Below are positions 53,493-62,200 of a stretch of 64,000 nucleotides of DNA, piece after piece. A program made the position numbers and the translations under genes. The stretch comes from Candidatus Aenigmatarchaeota archaeon (GTDB lineage: Archaea > Aenigmatarchaeota > Aenigmatarchaeia > CG10238-14 > SCSR01), in assembly GCA_016213525.1 (NCBI GenBank), contig JACRAE010000005.1, positions 81,405-145,404 of the forward strand. Reading direction: 5' to 3'. The notes beneath the pieces are model-generated. The model was not told the DNA's origin. It worked only from the letters and a program-made list of their open reading frames with translations, and made no database searches. How positions within the stretch are numbered: the first letter of the stretch is position 1; each line of letters opens with the position of its first letter.

Positions 53493-54244
53493 CATTCAAA
53501 GCAACCTTGATCGGACCTGGGATACTCATAGATTCTTTGTCGTCCATAGCGGAGCTGATAGACGAGGGGATATTCAAGATAACGCAGAACGGCATCACCC
53601 TCGTCGCGGCGGACAGGGCCATGGTGGCGGTCGCGGACTTCCACCTTTCGAAGGCCGCGTTCCAGGAGTACGATGTCGACGCGGACCAGTCGATGGGTCT
53701 GAATATACTCAACCTCCTCTCAGTTTTGAAGCGCTCCTCCGGGAAGGACACGCTGAAGTTCGACCTGGTCGGCAACAGGCTCCACATCGAGATGGTGGGC
53801 GACGGCAGGAGGAAGTTCGTCGTCCCTCTCGTCGACCTGACGCAGGACGAGATACCGCAGATAGAGCAGCTCGAGTTCGCCGCGAAAGTGGAGCTCAGGC
53901 CCGACATACTCCAGTCGGGGATAGAGGACGCGGAGATAGTCTCGGACTCAGTCCTGTTCATGACGTCGCCCGGCAAGTTCACGATGCGCTCCGAGGGAGA
54001 CTCGAGCAGCGCGGAGCTGGAGATGGAGAAGGGCAACGCGAAGATGCCGGTCCTCGAGGCGGACTCCGAGACGAAGTCGAGGTACCCGCTCGACTACCTG
54101 AAGAAGATGTTCAAGGCCGCGAAGATCGCGGACAGCGTGACGCTGCAGTTCGGGCAGGACTACCCGATGAAGATATCGTTCAAGGCCGGCGACCGCGCAT
54201 CCTTGAAGTTCGTGCTCGCGCCGAGGGTCTCGGACGCAGAGTGA
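53489..54244 (+). CDS. pcn: DNA polymerase sliding clamp (PCNA)
   Basis: DEGIFKITQNGITLVAADRAMVAVADFHL; length and C-terminal LKFVLAPRVSD. Confidence 0.93.
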   Translation: MTFKATLIGPGILIDSLSSIAELIDEGIFKITQNGITLVAADRAMVAVADFHLSKAAFQEYDVDADQSMGLNILNLLSVLKRSSGKDTLKFDLVGNRLHIEMVGDGRRKFVVPLVDLTQDEIPQIEQLEFAAKVELRPDILQSGIEDAEIVSDSVLFMTSPGKFTMRSEGDSSSAELEMEKGNAKMPVLEADSETKSRYPLDYLKKMFKAAKIADSVTLQFGQDYPMKISFKAGDRASLKFVLAPRVSDAE

Positions 54245-54277
54245 AAGACATTAAAATATTGACTCCAATCCTTGGTT

Positions 54278-55240
54278 ATGGGGAAAGTCAGGGATGTTTT
54301 TTGCGGCGACGGCTACAGCCCGGTCATAGACTCCGAGACGGGCGAGATATGCTGCGGTAACTGCGGGTTCGTCGCCGGCAGGGACGAGGGCAACATATTC
54401 GGCAGGAAGTCGGAGGCCTACGACGAAGACCATGTGGTAAAGCACGACGCGCCGCTCGACACGGACGTGCTCTCGGGCACCTACATAAGCAACACCAACG
54501 TGGACTTCACGGGCAAGACGATACCCGTCGCGACCAGGTACAGGATGAAGCCGCTGCGGAAGATGGAGAACCGGGACCGGAGGCGCGACAGGAACAGGAA
54601 CGTGAGCAAGGCGATCGAGCGCATACACAAGATAGGCGCCACCCTGAAGATGGCCGAGGCCCACATGGAGGAGGCGCTCGACGTTTACAAGTCAGCCTGG
54701 GAGAGGGACATAGTCAAGAGGAGGTCTTTCGACAGCTCGGTGGCCGCGAGCCTGATGTGCATACTGAGGAAGTACGAGGTTCCGATAAGCTTCGAGGACG
54801 TGGCCTCCGCCTCCGGAATAAAGCGCAAGAGGATAATCAAGTCCTACACGGCGATAAGGAGGAACATGGACGACATCAAGGTGACCGAGCTTCCGAGCCT
54901 CTCCAAGTACGTCTCGGACATAGTCGGGGCGAGCCGCCTGCCGGAGGTGAAGAGGGAGCTGTATAGGAGGGAGGTCATGGAGAACATACAGTACCTCAGG
55001 GACGCGGGGTATCTCGGGGGTCTGAAGCCGTCCGGTGTCGCGGGCGCGGTCGCATACGCCACACAGCGCTACAACAGAGAGTGGGAGGGCGCCGTCACCC
55101 AGCCCGGCATAGAGTCCGCGGTCGACGTCACCATGCCGACCGTGAGGCGCGGGGTGGAGGTATTCAAGAAGGCCCTCGACCGCCTGTACGCCGAGCGCTC
55201 CCTTTCCGAGAACAAAGATAAGCCGCAGACCCTAAATTAA
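54278..55240 (+). CDS. tfb: transcription initiation factor B
   Basis: GEICCGNCGFV zinc ribbon half; cyclin-fold core; RYRMKPLRKMENRDRRRDRNRNVSKAIERI. Confidence 0.92.
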   Translation: MGKVRDVFCGDGYSPVIDSETGEICCGNCGFVAGRDEGNIFGRKSEAYDEDHVVKHDAPLDTDVLSGTYISNTNVDFTGKTIPVATRYRMKPLRKMENRDRRRDRNRNVSKAIERIHKIGATLKMAEAHMEEALDVYKSAWERDIVKRRSFDSSVAASLMCILRKYEVPISFEDVASASGIKRKRIIKSYTAIRRNMDDIKVTELPSLSKYVSDIVGASRLPEVKRELYRREVMENIQYLRDAGYLGGLKPSGVAGAVAYATQRYNREWEGAVTQPGIESAVDVTMPTVRRGVEVFKKALDRLYAERSLSENKDKPQTLN

Positions 55241-55244
55241 TCCC

Positions 55245-55538
55245 ATGGAGTCTTTCTTCGACAGGCAGGCGAGGAAGGTGTTCGACCTCGTCGTGGGCGG
55301 GACCAGGGGAGGGCCGATGAGGATGTCCATTTTAAACGAGATATCGCGCAGGCCGAGGAACACGAACGAGGTGTCAAAGGCGCTGGGGATAGACTACAAG
55401 ACGGCCGAGTACCATCTACGCGTGATGAGGGAGCACGGCATAGTCTCCGAGACCGGGGGCGGTTACGGGTCGAGGTTCTCCGTGTCGCCCCTTTTCAAGA
55501 AATGGGAAAAAGCTCATAAGGCGGGAAGTAGGAAGTGA
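55245..55538 (+). CDS. ArsR-like winged-helix regulator
   Basis: MRMSILNEISRRPRNTNEVSKALGIDYKTAEYHLRVMREHGIVSE. Confidence 0.85.
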   Translation: MESFFDRQARKVFDLVVGGTRGGPMRMSILNEISRRPRNTNEVSKALGIDYKTAEYHLRVMREHGIVSETGGGYGSRFSVSPLFKKWEKAHKAGSRK

Positions 55539-55542
55539 TAGC

Positions 55543-55827
55543 ATGGAGATGGGAATAGAGTCCTCGTTCATCCTGCAGGTCCTCAACATGGGGCTGCTCT
55601 CCGTCCTGATTTTCATATACGTCAAGAACCTCACGAAGGTGAGGTCCGCGATAACGCAGGGCCTCCTCATATTCGCAGTTTTCCTGCTCGTCCAGAACGT
55701 GATGGGAGTCTACCTGGGCTTCGTGTCGATGAGCGAGATGAACGAGCCGTTCGAGAACTACGCGTTCTTCATCAACTTCATGGAGACGATAGCGCTCATC
55801 GCGCTATTCTGGGTGACGTGGAAGTAA
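55543..55827 (+). CDS. small three-TM membrane protein coupled to wHTH
   Basis: Hydrophobic segments; 4-nt gap after the wHTH gene. Confidence 0.65.
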   Translation: MEMGIESSFILQVLNMGLLSVLIFIYVKNLTKVRSAITQGLLIFAVFLLVQNVMGVYLGFVSMSEMNEPFENYAFFINFMETIALIALFWVTWK

Positions 55828-55845
55828 GACTCCCCAGCAAATTCG

Positions 55846-56385
55846 TCACTCCTGGAACAGGAGCCCCATCACGTCGTCCGTCAGCTTGCCTTCCCTGTTG
55901 ATCGATATCTTCGACTTCTCACCGGTCACGAAAACGTCGGGTCTCTTCTTTGCTCGGGACTCTATGATGGCCGGGCTTATCTGATAACCCTTCCATTCCC
56001 TGATTATACTCGATATCTCGGCAGGCGTGTACCTGTTGTTCCCGAGGACAAGCGCGATGGTCGCGTCTATTTTGCTTATAACCCTCTGATACTCGGCGTT
56101 GTCCTTGAAGCCCCTCTTCACGGCGAGGCTGTTCTGATATTCCACGTAGCTCCCGAACCCCCTCTTCTTCGCCAGATAATAATTGTACTTCGTCTTGCTC
56201 TCAAACCCCCTGTCCACCGTGACGCGGTGCTTCTGGTACTCCGTGTAGTTCTCGAACCCCTTGTTCCTGGCCAGCTCGTCGTTGTGCTCCGTCCGGCTCC
56301 CGAACCCCCTCTTCCCAGCCCAGTGATTGTTGTATTCCCTCCAGCTCCCGAATCCCTTAGGCGGTCTCTGTCCCATGAAAGGCAT
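55846..56385 (-). CDS. protein with six ~16-aa RGFxSxxEY tandem repeats and a C-terminal helical domain
   Basis: KGFGSWREYNNHWAGK/RGFGSRTEHNDELARN/KGFENYTEYQKHRVTVD/RGFESKTKYNYYLAKK/RGFGSYVEYQNSLAVK/RGFKDNAEYQ. Confidence 0.8.
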   Translation of the reverse strand: MPFMGQRPPKGFGSWREYNNHWAGKRGFGSRTEHNDELARNKGFENYTEYQKHRVTVDRGFESKTKYNYYLAKKRGFGSYVEYQNSLAVKRGFKDNAEYQRVISKIDATIALVLGNNRYTPAEISSIIREWKGYQISPAIIESRAKKRPDVFVTGEKSKISINREGKLTDDVMGLLFQE

Positions 56386-56457
56386 AACGCCGGAGAGGGT
56401 TAAATATCCGAAGAAAAAGAAAAGCCCGGGCGGCCGAAACCGCCCGGCAGTAAAAAT

Positions 56458-56826
56458 CTATTCCTCCATTATCTCCTTCAGCTTGGCGCGCAGCTCCTCG
56501 CCCTTCCTCTCGGCTTCCTGAGCATCTTTGAACTTGCCCAGCGAGGCTTCGACCACGAGCTCGGCTATCCTGTCCAGCTTGGCTCCCTCCATCTTCTCCA
56601 CCCTCGACCTTATCCTGTCGAACAGGGCGGACTTGTGGGCGAACATGGCCATCTGGATCAGCTTGTCCTGCATCGCCTCGTAGAAGTCGCCCGAACCGCA
56701 TCCGCAGTTTTCCTGCCCGCATCCGCAGCTCTGTGACTCGCACCCGCAGTTCTCCGTCCCGCATACGCAGGACTTCGACTCGCACGCGCAGCTACTCCCG
56801 CAACTTGTCTCGCAATTGTCTCCCAT
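56458..56826 (-). CDS. Cys-rich metallothionein-like protein with CxC heptads plus helical domain
   Basis: SCACESK/SCVCGTE/NCGCESQ/SCGCGQE/NCGCGSG; GGAGGTGA Shine-Dalgarno before ATG. Confidence 0.85.
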   Translation of the reverse strand: MGDNCETSCGSSCACESKSCVCGTENCGCESQSCGCGQENCGCGSGDFYEAMQDKLIQMAMFAHKSALFDRIRSRVEKMEGAKLDRIAELVVEASLGKFKDAQEAERKGEELRAKLKEIMEE

Positions 56827-56844
56827 TTTCTTGTCACCTCCAAA

Positions 56845-56900
56845 TATCGGATGTCCTATACTTGGGGCCTCATCTATATAAACGTATCGGACGTCCTATA
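56845..56900. promoter_or_regulatory. divergent promoter with two operator-like repeats flanking a TATA element
   Basis: TATCGGATGTCCTATA (56845-56860) and TATCGGACGTCCTATA (56885-56900); CTATATAAAC between them. Confidence 0.75.
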
Positions 56901-56912
56901 TGTAAGGGGGTC

Positions 56913-57272
56913 ATGATTAAGGTGTGCGGAAACGAAGGTATGAGCAGGGAAGATATGAAAGATGGATGCGGCTGCGACATGAGGGGTATGCTCTCCTTCA
57001 TGGTGCTATGGCTTTTGTCGAAGAGGAAGATGCACGGCGAGGAGATAGCGGAGGAGATAGGCAAGAGAAGGGGTGACAAGCCGTCCGCGGGAACCATATA
57101 CCCGGCGCTGAAGGTCCTGAAGGACAACGGACTAATCAGGGGCGAGAAGAGCGGCAAGAAGATTGTCTACTCGCTGACAGCGTCCGGGAAGAAGGTCTCG
57201 GTGAGCTCGATGCAGTACTTCCACAGGGTCTTCCACGACATCATCGACGACTGCAGGGGCATGAAGTGCTAG
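56913..57272 (+). CDS. PadR-family transcriptional regulator with Cys-containing termini
   Basis: GMLSFMVLWLLSKRKMHGEEIAEEIGKRRGDKPSAGTIYPALKVLKDNGLIRGEKSGKKIVYSLTASG. Confidence 0.9.
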   Translation: MIKVCGNEGMSREDMKDGCGCDMRGMLSFMVLWLLSKRKMHGEEIAEEIGKRRGDKPSAGTIYPALKVLKDNGLIRGEKSGKKIVYSLTASGKKVSVSSMQYFHRVFHDIIDDCRGMKC

Positions 57273-57326
57273 CCGCAATCTGGGAAAACGTTTATATGCG
57301 GTCCTGCCGATTTCTGGTTTGATAGC

Positions 57327-57935
57327 ATGAAGAACAAGGCGGTAGTCCCGATAATTATTGTGACCTTGGCAGTAGCCGGGGTGCTCGCGTTCTTCTTGAA
57401 CCAAATGACTCTAGCCCCGGCGACGAGCCAGGAGATGGTATCAAAGGACGCCTCGGCGGCCGGCGGCACCATGCCCGAGGGCTCGCCACTGCCTGAAGAC
57501 GGGGGCATGATAGGTGGGGATGCGGTTGCAAACGATGGCTCAATGATGAAGGATGTTTCTTATTCGGGCGAGGTGATTGCGGGTTCCGAGACGCCGTACA
57601 TCAGGTACAACAGGGCGGACTTCGACAGAGCGCTCTCCGAGGGCAAGTCCGTCTACGTCTACGTCTATGCGACGTGGTGCCCGACCTGCGCGGCGGAGAG
57701 GCCTAAGGTCATGCAGGCGTTCAACGAGCTGGGCGAGACGGGCGTCGTAGGGTTCGAGGCGCACTGGAACGACGGCCAGAACACCCAGGAGGACAACGAC
57801 TTCGAGAGGAACTACGGCGTCACGTCGCAGCACACGAGCCTGTTCATAGGCAGCGACGGCAAGCTGGTCGAGAAGAGCCTGAACACAATCGAGGTTGGGG
57901 CATTCAAGGCGAAGCTCGCCGCCTTCGGAGCTTAG
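57327..57935 (+). CDS. membrane-anchored/secreted thioredoxin-like protein (CPTC)
   Basis: N-terminal hydrophobic helix; VYVYATWCPTCAAERPKVMQAFNEL. Confidence 0.9.
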   Translation: MKNKAVVPIIIVTLAVAGVLAFFLNQMTLAPATSQEMVSKDASAAGGTMPEGSPLPEDGGMIGGDAVANDGSMMKDVSYSGEVIAGSETPYIRYNRADFDRALSEGKSVYVYVYATWCPTCAAERPKVMQAFNELGETGVVGFEAHWNDGQNTQEDNDFERNYGVTSQHTSLFIGSDGKLVEKSLNTIEVGAFKAKLAAFGA

Positions 57936-57940
57936 TCTGT

Positions 57941-58669
57941 ATGGCAGAGATAACCATTTTGATAGCGTTCCTCGCCGGCATAGTCTCGTTCCTCTCGCCG
58001 TGCATACTCCCGCTCGTTCCCGCCTACCTGTCCTTCCTCGCGGGCACCAGCGTGTCGGACGCGAAGAAGAAAGTGGTCGACAAGAAAAAGATCATAATCA
58101 GCTCCGTCTTCTTCGTCCTCGGGTTCTCGCTCATTTTCTCGGTGGTCGGCGTGGTGCTGAACAGCCTGCTCGGCTCCGCGGCGTTCGATGTCAGGATATG
58201 GCTCTCCAGGATCGGCGGCGCGGTGATAATCGTCTTCGGCCTCTACCTCACCGGCATACTGAGGAGGGCGCTCGAGGCCCTTAACATAAACTACCTGAGC
58301 CAGACGCACAGGCTCCAACCCAAGAGGTACGGGTCCAGCTACCTCACGTCCTTCGTCTTCGGGGTGGCCTTCGCCATAGGCTGGACGCCCTGCGTCGGGG
58401 CGATACTCGGCGGCATACTCACGCTCGCCATCACGGAGCCCGCCTCGGCGTTCAACCTGATGCTCGCGTACTCTCTGGGCATAGGCATACCGTTCATAGT
58501 CGCGGGCGGGTTCATCTCGCAGATGGCGGGATTCATCGTCAAGTACTCCGGCTTCATGGGCAAGTTCACCATAGTGATGGGCTTCGTGCTGATTGCGCTC
58601 GGCGTCCTAGTGATGACGGGATACATAGGCGCGATAGCGTTCTTCGTGCCGATGGGACTCGGGGGATAG
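57941..58669 (+). CDS. ccdA: CcdA/DsbD-like thiol electron transporter
   Basis: LAGIVSFLSPCILPLVPAYLSFLAG; AIGWTPCVGAILGGIL. Confidence 0.93.
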   Translation: MAEITILIAFLAGIVSFLSPCILPLVPAYLSFLAGTSVSDAKKKVVDKKKIIISSVFFVLGFSLIFSVVGVVLNSLLGSAAFDVRIWLSRIGGAVIIVFGLYLTGILRRALEALNINYLSQTHRLQPKRYGSSYLTSFVFGVAFAIGWTPCVGAILGGILTLAITEPASAFNLMLAYSLGIGIPFIVAGGFISQMAGFIVKYSGFMGKFTIVMGFVLIALGVLVMTGYIGAIAFFVPMGLGG

Positions 58670-58672
58670 GGC

Positions 58673-59824
58673 ATGAGCACGAGGAGTCCCCATTCCGGCG
58701 GCGGGACGGACTACAGGCTGCCGATTATAATCATAGCGTGCGTCATCGGCGTCATCGTGGCGGTGAACGTTCTGCTGCCCACAGCGCCGCCCAGGCCGAC
58801 TTCCCTGCCTTCGGCCGGGCAGGAAAATGCCGCGGAGCAGATTGCAGAAGACGTGATATCCAAGAGCACTTACTTCACCCAGTCGCAGAAGCAGGTGATG
58901 TTCCCGCGCGCGCCGGAGCTCGCCGGAATATCCGGGTACATCAACGCGGACGAGTCGATATCGATCAGGAAGTTCGTCGAGGAGGGTAACGTCGTGCTCG
59001 TCGACTTCTGGACGTACTCGTGCATCAACTGCCAAAGAACGACCCCGTACCTGAATTCCTGGAATGAGAGGTACGGCGGCAAGGGCCTTGTCATTGTCGG
59101 CGTGCACACGCCCGAGTTCGAGTTCGAGAAGGACCGCGCCAACGTGGTGAGGAACATGGAGAGCTTGGGGATCAAGTACGCCGTCGTGCAGGACAACGAC
59201 TACGCGACCTGGAGGGCGTACGACAACCGCTACTGGCCGAGGAAGTACATCGTCGACATAGACGGCTTCGTCCGCTACGACCACATCGGCGAGGGCGCGT
59301 ACGACCAGACGGAGGCGGTGATACAGGACCTGCTGATGGAGAGGGCGGATAGGATGGGCGAGGAGGTCGCGATGCCCGACGAAGCGCCGATTATAGCGGG
59401 GGACACGGACTTCTCGCAGATCAGGTCGCCGGAGGTTTACTTCGGGTACAAGTTCGCCAGGCAAGACCTGGGCAACGCGGGCGGCTTCCAGCGCGAGTCG
59501 GAATACGAGTACGAGCTGCCCGTCGAGGGGTCGTGGAAGCAGAACGTGCCCTATCTGGGCGGTACCTGGTACCAGAACGCGGACTCGTCGGACCTGTTCT
59601 CCGACAAGGGCGAGGTCGGGCTGAGGTACTCGGCGAAGAAGGTCAACATAGTCGCGGGCGGCAGCGGGAGGGTCACGGCGTTCGTGGACGGGGAGTACGC
59701 GGGGAACGTCACCATAGCAGGCGACACCCTGTACAACGTGGTCTCGTCCCAGGGCTATGGAGAGCACTCTCTGAGGCTGCTGTTCGAGGGCCCAGTCAAG
59801 ATGTACACGTTCACGTTCGGCTGA
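58673..59824 (+). CDS. DipZ-like thioredoxin-family protein (CINC) with C-terminal DipZ-type domain
   Basis: LVDFWTYSCINCQRTTPYLNSWNERYGGKGLVIVGVHTPEFEFE; C-terminal WKQNVPYLGGTW. Confidence 0.9.
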   Translation: MSTRSPHSGGGTDYRLPIIIIACVIGVIVAVNVLLPTAPPRPTSLPSAGQENAAEQIAEDVISKSTYFTQSQKQVMFPRAPELAGISGYINADESISIRKFVEEGNVVLVDFWTYSCINCQRTTPYLNSWNERYGGKGLVIVGVHTPEFEFEKDRANVVRNMESLGIKYAVVQDNDYATWRAYDNRYWPRKYIVDIDGFVRYDHIGEGAYDQTEAVIQDLLMERADRMGEEVAMPDEAPIIAGDTDFSQIRSPEVYFGYKFARQDLGNAGGFQRESEYEYELPVEGSWKQNVPYLGGTWYQNADSSDLFSDKGEVGLRYSAKKVNIVAGGSGRVTAFVDGEYAGNVTIAGDTLYNVVSSQGYGEHSLRLLFEGPVKMYTFTFG

Positions 59825-59861
59825 ATCCAAATTATAAATCAGAGTCCCGCGAATCTAGGGT

Positions 59862-60746
59862 ATGCTCTGGCTTATTTTCTCAGTGCTCGCGGCGCTGCTC
59901 TTCGCGGCGTCCAGCATGGTCGACAAGTACTTCATGGGGAGGTTGGTCAGGAACCCGATGGTGCCCGTGATGTTCTCCGGCATAATCGGGGGAGCGATAG
60001 GCGCTGCGATGCTCGTCTCCAGCGGCGCGCCGGCCATGTCCTATTCCGGCATGTTCCTGTCCTTCGTCTCTGCGGCGTCGTTCACGCTGACGCTGCTGTT
60101 CTACTTCATGGCCGTGAAGCTGGAGGAGATCTCAAGGATCTCGGCGGTGTTCTACGTGTCCCCGATAATGGTTATGGTCCTGGCGTCCGTCTTCCTCAAC
60201 GAGTCCCTAGTTCCGTATGCATACCTGGGCGTCGTGCTGCTCGCGGGCGGCGCGATGCTGATGTCCTTCCGGGAAAAGATAGGGTTCAGGTTCGGGAAGG
60301 CGTTCTGGCTGATAATGGCAGCCGCGGCCTGCACGGCGGTCGGAGTCGTGATAACGAAGCACCTGCTCGGGTCGAACGACTACACGGCGGTCTACTCCTA
60401 TACCAGGCTGTGGGGGCTCGCAATAGTGATCCCGGCGGTGGCGCTGAACTTCAAGGACCTGTCGGGGATATTCAGGCCGGGACTGAGGAAGACCCTCGGG
60501 GCCGTTTCGCTGAGCGAGGGGCTGACGCAGGCGGCATTGTTCTGCGCCATACTCGCGTCCTCTCTCGGGATGGTGACGCTGACGAACGCGGTCGGGTCGA
60601 TACAGCCGCTCTTCGTCCTTTTGTTCGCGGTTTGTCTGAGTATCTTCCATCCCAAGATTCTGAGGGAGGAGATAGGGAGGAACATGCTGCTGGTGAAGGT
60701 TGCCGCGGTGGCTCTGATAGTGGCCGGGGCCGTGCTCGTTTCCTGA
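59862..60746 (+). CDS. EamA/DMT superfamily transporter
   Basis: Ten hydrophobic segments, EamA-type internal duplication. Confidence 0.85.
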   Translation: MLWLIFSVLAALLFAASSMVDKYFMGRLVRNPMVPVMFSGIIGGAIGAAMLVSSGAPAMSYSGMFLSFVSAASFTLTLLFYFMAVKLEEISRISAVFYVSPIMVMVLASVFLNESLVPYAYLGVVLLAGGAMLMSFREKIGFRFGKAFWLIMAAAACTAVGVVITKHLLGSNDYTAVYSYTRLWGLAIVIPAVALNFKDLSGIFRPGLRKTLGAVSLSEGLTQAALFCAILASSLGMVTLTNAVGSIQPLFVLLFAVCLSIFHPKILREEIGRNMLLVKVAAVALIVAGAVLVS

Positions 60747-60791
60747 GCCTCCGCAAAACTTTTAATCCTTGGGAAGCCTCTATTGATTCTC

Positions 60792-62117
60792 ATGGGATTC
60801 CTATCGGGCATTTTTGGGAGGGGCAAGGAGCCTGAGCAGAAGGGCGCCAGCGACGTCTCTGCATCAGAACTCACTGGTAGGCTGGAGTCGAGGCTCGCGG
60901 AGCTGGAGCTGTCCTTCGGCCCCGACATGAAGAAGCTCCACGACAAGATTCTGGCGTCGACGAAGGACCTTTCTGAATCCATGGCTAGGCTCGAGGCCGC
61001 CAAGTGCGCCACGAAGATAGATGACGCGGTGATGAAGCTCGCGACCAGCTTCCGCGCCTCCCTGATCAAGTCATTCAACCAGCCGTTCATGGACGCGGCC
61101 AAGCCCACGGAGCACGGGATGGAGCCGTTCAAGAGATACTTCGCAAAACTGTCGGCTTCGCTGGTGGAGGCGGAGAAGGACGCGATGAGGTACGTCCCGC
61201 CGATGAAGGATGTCTTTCCGGGCGAGACGAGGGACATGTTGAAGAAGGTCGATAAACTGGAGGAGGTGATCACGGAAGTGAAGGAGTTTTTGGAGGCAAA
61301 GGCAGCACAGTCAGGGCCATTATCCGTAGCCCTTGCAGACTCTAGGGATCTCGAGGCGGAGCTTGCCAAGGCCGCTCAGCTCGAGGCGAGGATGAAGGAC
61401 CTTGAGACGGACCTTTCGCAGCTGACGGCATCGAAACAGGCGAACGAAGCGAAGATATCGGAGCTGATGAGGAGCGAGTTGTGGGCCGGCCACATGGCGA
61501 GGAAGGGGGAGCTGTCGCAGCTGAAGAGGAGGACGGAGGACGTGAGGAACCTAATCGTGCAGACAATCATTTCCATGGACAGGCCGATGAAGAGACTGAG
61601 GAAGGCCGTGATAGACGGGAGGGAGACGGTGGAGGGGCCGGGTATCCTTGAGTCATACATAGGGAACCCGTTCGAGGCGTTCCAGCAGGACGACGGCACA
61701 AATCTAGAGGAGTTCGTGACGAAGATCTCCGCCCTGTCTAAGAGGGGCGAGATGGAGCTGGAGGAGAAGGAGAGGAGGATGTTCGAGAAGGCTTCGGAGC
61801 TGAACGAGATGCTGGCGAAGATGAGGGCCGACTACGGGGGTCTGGAGAGGGAGACGGCGAGGTTGGAAGAGGAACTGGCCACGTCCGAGGTCGTGCTGAC
61901 GAACAGCAGGCTGAGCGAGGAGATGAGGCTCGCGGACCTTAAAATCTCCGCCAACGGGGAGGACAAGGCTAAGGTGCAGTCCATGCTGGCGAAGTCCAAG
62001 GAGTCGGTCTCCCAGGCCTCGGAGAAGGTTGTCAAGTCGGCTTCGTCCGCCCTTGGGGAGGAAATAAGAATACGTACTCCTCAATTAATTCCATCATCGG
62101 ATGCCCAGGTCGCCTAA
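60792..62117 (+). CDS. coiled-coil protein of unknown function
   Basis: Long Glu/Lys/Leu coiled-coil; ATG at 60792; stop at 62115-62117. Confidence 0.7.
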   Translation: MGFLSGIFGRGKEPEQKGASDVSASELTGRLESRLAELELSFGPDMKKLHDKILASTKDLSESMARLEAAKCATKIDDAVMKLATSFRASLIKSFNQPFMDAAKPTEHGMEPFKRYFAKLSASLVEAEKDAMRYVPPMKDVFPGETRDMLKKVDKLEEVITEVKEFLEAKAAQSGPLSVALADSRDLEAELAKAAQLEARMKDLETDLSQLTASKQANEAKISELMRSELWAGHMARKGELSQLKRRTEDVRNLIVQTIISMDRPMKRLRKAVIDGRETVEGPGILESYIGNPFEAFQQDDGTNLEEFVTKISALSKRGEMELEEKERRMFEKASELNEMLAKMRADYGGLERETARLEEELATSEVVLTNSRLSEEMRLADLKISANGEDKAKVQSMLAKSKESVSQASEKVVKSASSALGEEIRIRTPQLIPSSDAQVA

Positions 62118-62186
62118 CCCGGTATGGCACAGCGCTGGAAACGCTGCGAGCGCAAGCTCTTGGGGGTTCAAATCCCCTCCTGGGCG
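62103..62186 (+). tRNA. tRNA-Ser(GGA)
   Basis: GCCCAGG...CAGCGCTGGAAACGCTG...long variable arm...CCTGGGC-G. Confidence 0.94.
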
Positions 62187-62200
62187 CTCCTGATTTTAAT

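Noticed and set aside
56458-56826. Cys-rich heptads considered as a frameshifted low-complexity ORF
   Set aside because: The alternate frame (56357..56785) is Arg-rich nonsense; the chosen frame has a strong SD, ATG and a normal C-terminal domain.
58607-59830. 407-aa minus-strand ORF
   Set aside because: Antisense shadow of the DipZ-like gene.
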